From: Nageia nagi
Taxonomy: Eukaryota > Pinophyta
Assembly (NCBI GenBank): GCA_050084985.1
Contig: JBITNC010000002.1
Location: 682,001-746,000 of the forward strand
Length of the DNA stretch: 64,000 nt
Direction of reading: 5' to 3'
This document shows positions 58,701 to 64,000 of this stretch, piece after piece (position 1 is the first letter of the stretch; each line of letters begins with the position of its first letter). The notes under the pieces are model-generated. The model had not been told where the DNA came from. It did not search any database and was given only the letters and a program-made list of their open reading frames with translations. The position numbers were made by a program, and so were the translations under genes.

Positions 58701-60310
58701 ATAATAAGCATGTGGTTTAATAAATAACATTACATGTTAAATTTTAACCAAGTAAATAATACATGTTACATTTAACACTAAAGACATGCTTGACTTGATT
58801 CACAAGTGCAAATATTTTACAACTCAAATAATATTCTATGTACCCAAATACATTTCTCATTTCAAGAACTGTAGATGTAGAGTGACATTGTTGAGGCTTG
58901 TTTTCTTATCTCAAATAAGACCTTCACTCAGATGCCCATATAAGAGGAGCCCAAGTACTATGAATCCTCAACCAGTTCACCTTGGTCAGTATTATACTCT
59001 CACAAGGAGAAGTACCTATTATTTTCCAAGGTTATGATGTATATTGGATTGACCAAATTATTAATCTTGATTAGGTTTTAAGTTATCCTCTTTGGTTATT
59101 AGGATAATCTCTAAATGGACATGTGAACATGTGGTATCACTACACATATGCTTGTCCACCTATTGGAGTTATGTCAAGACCAATAGAGGACTTAGGAGCA
59201 ATTGATAAGTACAAACTTTTCACCACTTAGGTCATCAGACTTAAAGGCTCTAGTTTGCCTATCCTCACCTCATCGCTCCCCAAACAAGTCATGTTGTGAA
59301 ATGTACATGCAGATGTATTCATTTTAGGAGGTTGCTCATATCAATATTTGCATTCTTGTTTACATAAGCAAATAAATCAAAGTGCGAAACATGAAGTACA
59401 AGAGCATAAGTAAAACATCATCCACTCAAAATTTAAAACCTAAGTGTCTAATGGGTTTTGTTTATGAACCCCTAAAGGACATCTTTTACATCATTTCTAA
59501 TTTTTCTAATTTGCACAAGTCCATTCTTGTATAAGGAAGGAAATTGTATCATAACTTAAATTTTTAAGTAATAAGCATGCATCATTCCATAGCTTAAAAT
59601 TTTAAGAAAGGATGCATCATTTCATAACTTAAAATTTTTAAGAAAGCATGCATTATTTCCTACACAAGAATTAGTTCATTCATACATAATTTTGATGCAA
59701 ATACTTAAAAGGTATAAACATGCATTATTTTTTAAATTTGCATAAGTCTATCTATCACTTTGCAATATAAATACTTAACATACATTATTTAACTTAAAGA
59801 ATAAGGAGCATGCATTATTTTAAAAAATAAAGTAACATGCATTATCCTATTTAATTTGCATAAGTATCTAAAATTTTAAGTAAAGGATTTTCAAAAAATT
59901 TCCACTTGCCTTACTTAAAATTGATTTTAAAATGTCTCTCCATTCAATAGATACTAAAAATGCATTATTAGGTTACCTCAAAACTTTGACTAAAGAGAGA
60001 TGCTAAAAAAATGCATTAGTATATTTAATAAGTACTAAAAAATTACATTTTTACCATTAGTTAATGTCAAAAATCATCACCTTTTAAAATAATAATATTT
60101 CTCCTTTGCAAAGAAAAACCACTCCACAACCCACCAAATGAATATGACAAAAAAAAAAGTCAACCATGATTACTTTCAAAAACATACTTTTTACTCCACT
60201 CAAGTCCATTAGCATGGTAGAGGGAAAAATTAATTTGCAAGCTAACTAAAAAATACACCAACCACTTAGAAAAAAGAGCCCCAAAAAGTAATTTTTCACA
60301 TGGTTGAGGG
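58701..60310 (-). other. Cop-2 leader
   Basis: Matches Cop-1 leader pieces 25401-25959 and 37368-37700 without the Tat-2 insertion, so it shows the empty site (CAAGTCATGT at about 59287). It carries many ATGCATTATT words. No ORF. Confidence 0.7.
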
Positions 60311-60855
60311 GCACACTACTCATAGGTAGAGGAGAGGAGGTGGGTAGCTGTGCAAGACAAAGGTGGAGTGGGCTAAAGTATGGCCAACAGAGCTAGGGGT
60401 GAGCTGCATTTGGTGGAGGTGGTTATGGATATGTTAGGTAGAGCTACAAAGGGTCAAGGTGGGAGTGGTCATGGTGAGCAGTGATGGGGGCAGCAATGGG
60501 GAAGCCATAGCAGGTAGTAGTGGTGTGGCAAGCAGTTGTAGTGGTGGAAGAGATCATAGAGAGGTGATGATGGTGTAGTAGGTGAGCATGATGAGAGGAG
60601 GTGGTTGTGGGATATGAAAGGAGGGGGTGCAAGTGGCTATAGTGAGCAATGAGGGGAGAGGCCATACAAGCGATGATAGGGGTGGTCATAGTAGGTGGTA
60701 GGGGAGTAGCCGTAGGGGGGCAATGGGGGTATCCATAGGGAGGGCCAATGGTGGTCGATGGGTGTTCACAAGTAGGTGATAGAGCAGGGCCACATAGAGA
60801 AGGGAGGAATGGAGGGTTAGAAATAGCCCTATCATTCATTGCCATAACCATCAAA
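60311..60855 (-). repeat. GC-rich low-complexity patch (GTGGTGG/TGGGG words)
   Basis: Imperfect short repeats such as GGTGGTAG, GCAATGGGG and AGTGGTGG fill 60400-60800. A minus-strand open stretch of 136 codons (60854-60444) is His/Thr/Pro-rich and looks like a product of this repetition, not a gene. Confidence 0.6.
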
Positions 60856-61132
60856 TATCATGGAGAATCTAGGACTTGAGAAGAGCACTCCCAAGTATTT
60901 ATAAGAGGAGGTAGTCTCTATATTATTTCCACAAAAGTTATGTTTAGTCCACCATGAAATTAAAAAAATTAAATACCACAACCTTAGTCTTTGTAAGGTT
61001 CACCACCAACTCTTTCCTAGCACTAAACCTATCAAGAGCGTGAAGCAAAGACTACAAACCCTAAACCAAGTGAGGTAACAATATGATGTCACAATAAAAA
61101 GAAGTAAGAAAACTTTGCTACCATGAAGAAGG
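60856..61132 (-). pseudogene. LINE reverse transcriptase fragment
   Basis: The minus strand reads like the part of non-LTR RT after the catalytic box: DIILLPHLV, then ELVVNLTKTKVVVF at about 60977-61018, then the YLGVLFSSPR-like piece near 60865-60895. In plant LINEs the order is ADDI, then GL..NL.KTK, then YLG, as here. One acidic residue of the box seems lost. The fragment reaches the Cop-3 LTR, which probably inserted into the LINE. Confidence 0.7.
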
Positions 61133-61618
61133 TGAAAGAATTGAACCATAACATAAGCAATTCTAGAATTCCAAGATCACATGAAATCTCATAATAAACA
61201 TCTAACAAACTCACAAAAATAACATAAGATGTAAGTGGTTCCTCCAATTAGGAGTACATCCACTAACTAGATCTCTCTTCTTAACAAATATGAATTTTTA
61301 CAATCCTCCTACTCTTTTCTCCTAAACACTATCCTATAGCATAATTTTACTCCACAAATCGATATGTGATCACAAAGATGGGGCCTTCTATTTATAAGCT
61401 AAAATTCTTCTTTGGATAACTCTTTTATCCAATGCATAAAAGCATGACATGCACATCCTTTTACCCAAGGGGCATGCTCATGACATGAAGTGTAGGACAA
61501 GTTACATTATCATATTTACTTAAATACTTAAGATATCAAATGATACCCTTAAGTACTAGTGAACTTACATAGAAGATTATTTCATAACCTTTACAATAAT
61601 ATATTATACATTCCAACA
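61133..61618 (-). repeat. Cop-3 3' LTR
   Basis: 486 bp. On the minus strand it starts TGTTGGAATG after TTAAGGGGGAG, a polypurine tract. Confidence 0.9.
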
Positions 61619-64000
61619 CTCCCCCTTAATGCAATATTGGGATAGAGCAAATAAAAGAGAAGAAAGAAAGAAAGTAAGAGAGTTCTCCTTCAAATAGATA
61701 CAACAAAGATGAGAACTTTTTACATATTTATGAAGTAAAAAAGATCTAGTTTGAGACTCATTACTTTGCTAAATACAATTATTAACCATAACTAGTTCTA
61801 ATGTACATGAAGTAGTCATCCAACTAGAAGTAAGTAACCTGTAATCTCAAAAGACCTGCAGGTCATAAGCAACTCAAGTAACAAGATCAGTTAGATGCAA
61901 CATATTCATATCAACAAGAATAGATGAATCACACAAATATCATCATGAACTGATCAATGGTGCAATATAATTCATCACAAATATGTCATGCCAAAAACTC
62001 ATAGTCACTTGCTATATATAAAACATGTGTTGATTATCATTACAAAATAGACCATGCACATACAATTTTCTCACATATGGATAACTGAATAGTGCCAAAA
62101 GATACATAAGAGTTCCTCACACATGGATAGTGCTAGATTGTTCAATCTTTTTGCTTTTAAAATTTTGAATAAGTTCATCATGCAGGTGAACTTACAATGA
62201 AGGTGTACAATAAAAATAACACTATACAACACAAAATCCTCTAAGGGGTAAAGTTGTCATCACAAATATGAATTCAACATAAAAATTCAAACTTCACTCC
62301 CCCTTGAGGGCAACTTCACCAACATGATAGCATCCCTAAGATTACAAAATTAAGCTTTTAGGAGGGGTTGGTGAATTAATCAATAGAGTTCAAGGTGGAT
62401 AGATAATACTCTAGGTGTATGATGCCATCAAGAACCTTTTCCCTGATAATATGGGTATGGATTTCCACATGTTTTATTCTTTGATGGAACATAAGATTCT
62501 TAGCCAAAGAAATAGCTGACTAATTATCTAAAAAAATCAAAGATGATCCACATTGCTTATACCTAATTTATTTCAAAAGATATCTTAGCCAAATGACTTT
62601 CTGGGTTGTAATAGATATGGCATGGTATTCAGCTTCTATAGTGGAAAGAGAAATAGTAGGTGGCTTCTTAGAAAGCCCAAGAGATAGCACCTGAACTAAT
62701 GCTAAACACATACATAGAGGTTGATTTCCTATCATCTCTATCTCCTCTATAGTTAGAATCTGAGAATCCAGAGAGAACAAATAAGGAAAACTTAAAATAA
62801 TTGAGAGCAAGATCTTTAATCTTCATAACATACCTCAAGATTTGCTTAATAGCATTGAAATGCTCAACATATGGTTTCTATAAATTGTGCCATCACATTC
62901 ACTGTAAAGGCAATATTTAGCTTAGATATAGTCAAATACAAAAGACTACCAATTAATTATTTGTAAGCTGTAGCATGAACTAACTGAGAGTTGAAGCTCA
63001 GAAAAATAGTGATTCCAGAAGAGACTAGGATCATAGCATATCTACATTCCTCCATTCCAAACTTCTATAAGATGTCTAATGTATACTAAGATTGATTGAG
63101 ATAAGTACAATCTTTGTATTGATATACTTGCATTCCAAGATAGTAGTGCAAGAGACCAAGATTAGTCATTTTAAATTTTTTTTAGGTTTGGATATGCACT
63201 CTTGAATGATTGCAACATTGTTCTTAGTAATCAAAAGATCATCCACATAAAAGAGAATCAAGACCAAGTCTTTTCTCTAATTGAGCACATATAGATTAGA
63301 GTTAGAAAAACACTTAGAGAAACTAATATCTATAAAATACCCTAAAATCTTCTTGTACCAAGCTTTAGATGCTTGCTTAAGTCTATATAATGACTTATTT
63401 AGTTTCCAAACAAAGGACTCTTTACCTTCCATGATGAACCCTTCTAGTTGATTCATAAAAATTTCCACATCTAAGTCACCATTGAGAAATTCACTCTTAA
63501 CATCAAGTTGAAATTTTTTTCATATTTGAGCTATAGAAAGAGCAAGGATTATTCTCACAATAAGCATCTTTACCATGAGAGCAATGGTTTCCTCATAATC
63601 TACATTGTATTTCTGAGTAGAACCTTTAGCTACTAACCTTGCCTTGTATTTCTCAATATATATAATAGAATTGAAATTGATCTTGTAGATCCACTTATTA
63701 CCAATCTCATTCTTCTCATTGGGTCAAAGAATCAAGTTCTAAGTTTTATTTTTCATAAATGCCTCATACTCCACTTTCATGGCTTCCATCGAGCACTCAT
63801 GCTTTGAAGCTTCTTTGAAGGATGAGGGCTCATGCTTGTTGTCAATATTGGTAAATAAGAATTTGTTCAAGGTCATGCTTCTTGTTACCTTTTGTGTTGG
63901 AGAATTTTGTTCCTGAGATGACTTGTCTACATCAATATCTAACCAACTAGGTGTAATTAAAGAGTTTTTTAGATCATCAACATCCACATTAGAAGTAGAT
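61619..64000 (-). mobile_element. Cop-3: 3' half of a third copia copy, continuing past the right edge
   Basis: It is collinear with Cop-1 15019-17100, but with about 270 bases more at the 3' end (61619-61890), the part that Tat-1 removed from view in Cop-1. Its gag and 5' LTR lie beyond 64000. Confidence 0.9.
62290..64000 (-). pseudogene. Cop-3 reverse transcriptase and RNase H
   Basis: RNase H is at about 62690-62560 with the block SLSTIEAEYHAIS and VIWLRYLLK. The RT piece at 63468-63277 has KLNKSLYRLKQASKAWYKKIL, where the family reads QAPRAWY. The upstream linker at 63987-63739 has RSMTLNKFLFTNIDNKHEPS, shared with Cop-1. The YVDD box falls near 63240-63255 and is read through several nearby stops. 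Pol ends at about 62300; 3' untranslated sequence follows. Confidence 0.88.

Larger units (their letters stand above)
56775..60310 (-). mobile_element. Cop-2: internally deleted copia copy
   Basis: From the 3' LTR inward: 3' end sequence (56775-57005, matching Cop-3 at 61619-61845), then directly integrase N-terminus, protease and gag, so RT, RNase H and most of integrase are deleted at about 57005. The leader follows from 58700. Its 5' LTR is not found before the LINE fragment at 60856, so the 5' end is lost or replaced. Confidence 0.78.

Noticed and set aside
60444-60854. His/Thr/Pro-rich open frame of 136 codons
   Set aside because: Composition follows the GTGGTGG-type repeats, and there is no family match or codon signal.
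61095-61110. TGGTAGCAAAG on the minus strand after the Cop-3 LTR, like a primer site, which would make the LTR shared by Cop-2 and Cop-3
   Set aside because: LINE RT sequence reads up to the LTR through this word, and no copia leader follows at once, so it is more likely part of the LINE.

Overview
The window reads as nuclear DNA of a large-genome seed plant. It is AT-rich, CG dinucleotides are visibly scarce, and nearly everything recognisable is a decayed plant retroelement: Ty3/gypsy of the Tat/Ogre-like and Reina-like chromovirus lineages, Ty1/copia, small gag-only elements, an hAT transposase relic and a LINE scrap. I see no intact host gene, tRNA, rRNA or organellar DNA. The species cannot be named from this.

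Positions 1-42075 are one nest of insertions. The oldest layer is a short non-autonomous LTR element (Trim-1, 40381-42075, minus). A Ty1/copia element (Cop-1, minus) inserted into its LTR. Cop-1 survives as four pieces (15019-17291, 23279-25964, 37363-39883, and its 5' LTR at 39884-40380). It was split by three further elements: a Tat/Ogre-like element (Tat-1, plus, running off the left edge to about 15018), a Reina-like chromovirus (Rei-1, plus, 17292-23278, duplication AAATA on both sides), and a non-autonomous Tat relative (Tat-2, minus, 25965-37362, duplication CATGT on both sides). By-eye LTR divergence fits the order: about 15% for Trim-1, 12% for Rei-1, and a few percent for Tat-2.

Tat-1 carries gag, protease with a G-patch-like segment, and RT, RNase H, archaeal-type RNase H and integrase. 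It then has an extra ORF (7647-8822) built of two diverged copies of a domain of about 135 residues, and a long 3' region with tandem repeats and a GC-richer antisense ORF. Tat-2 keeps a single-frame gag-protease polyprotein with a novel N-terminal region and a second zinc knuckle. It has lost RT and integrase, so it looks like a parasite of a Tat-1-like partner: the two share gag, protease, the polypurine tract and several non-coding blocks.

Positions 42076-64000 hold a plus-strand hAT transposase relic (43860-45360), a tRNA-like SINE head (about 45735), a three-LTR tandem of a gag-only gypsy element (46234-53189), a copia LTR fragment (53193-53410), a receptor-kinase pseudogene fragment (54410-54843), an unrecognised stretch (54844-56277), a deleted copia copy (Cop-2, from 56278), a GC-rich low-complexity patch, a LINE RT fragment (60856-61132), and the 3' half of a third copia copy (Cop-3, 61133-64000, minus) that runs off the right edge.

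Decay is mostly by stops that fit C-to-T or G-to-A change, as expected for silenced, methylated repeats. The points I find most worth following are the duplicated-domain ORF after the Tat-1 integrase, the Tat-2 polyprotein, the shared non-coding blocks, and the antisense ORF.
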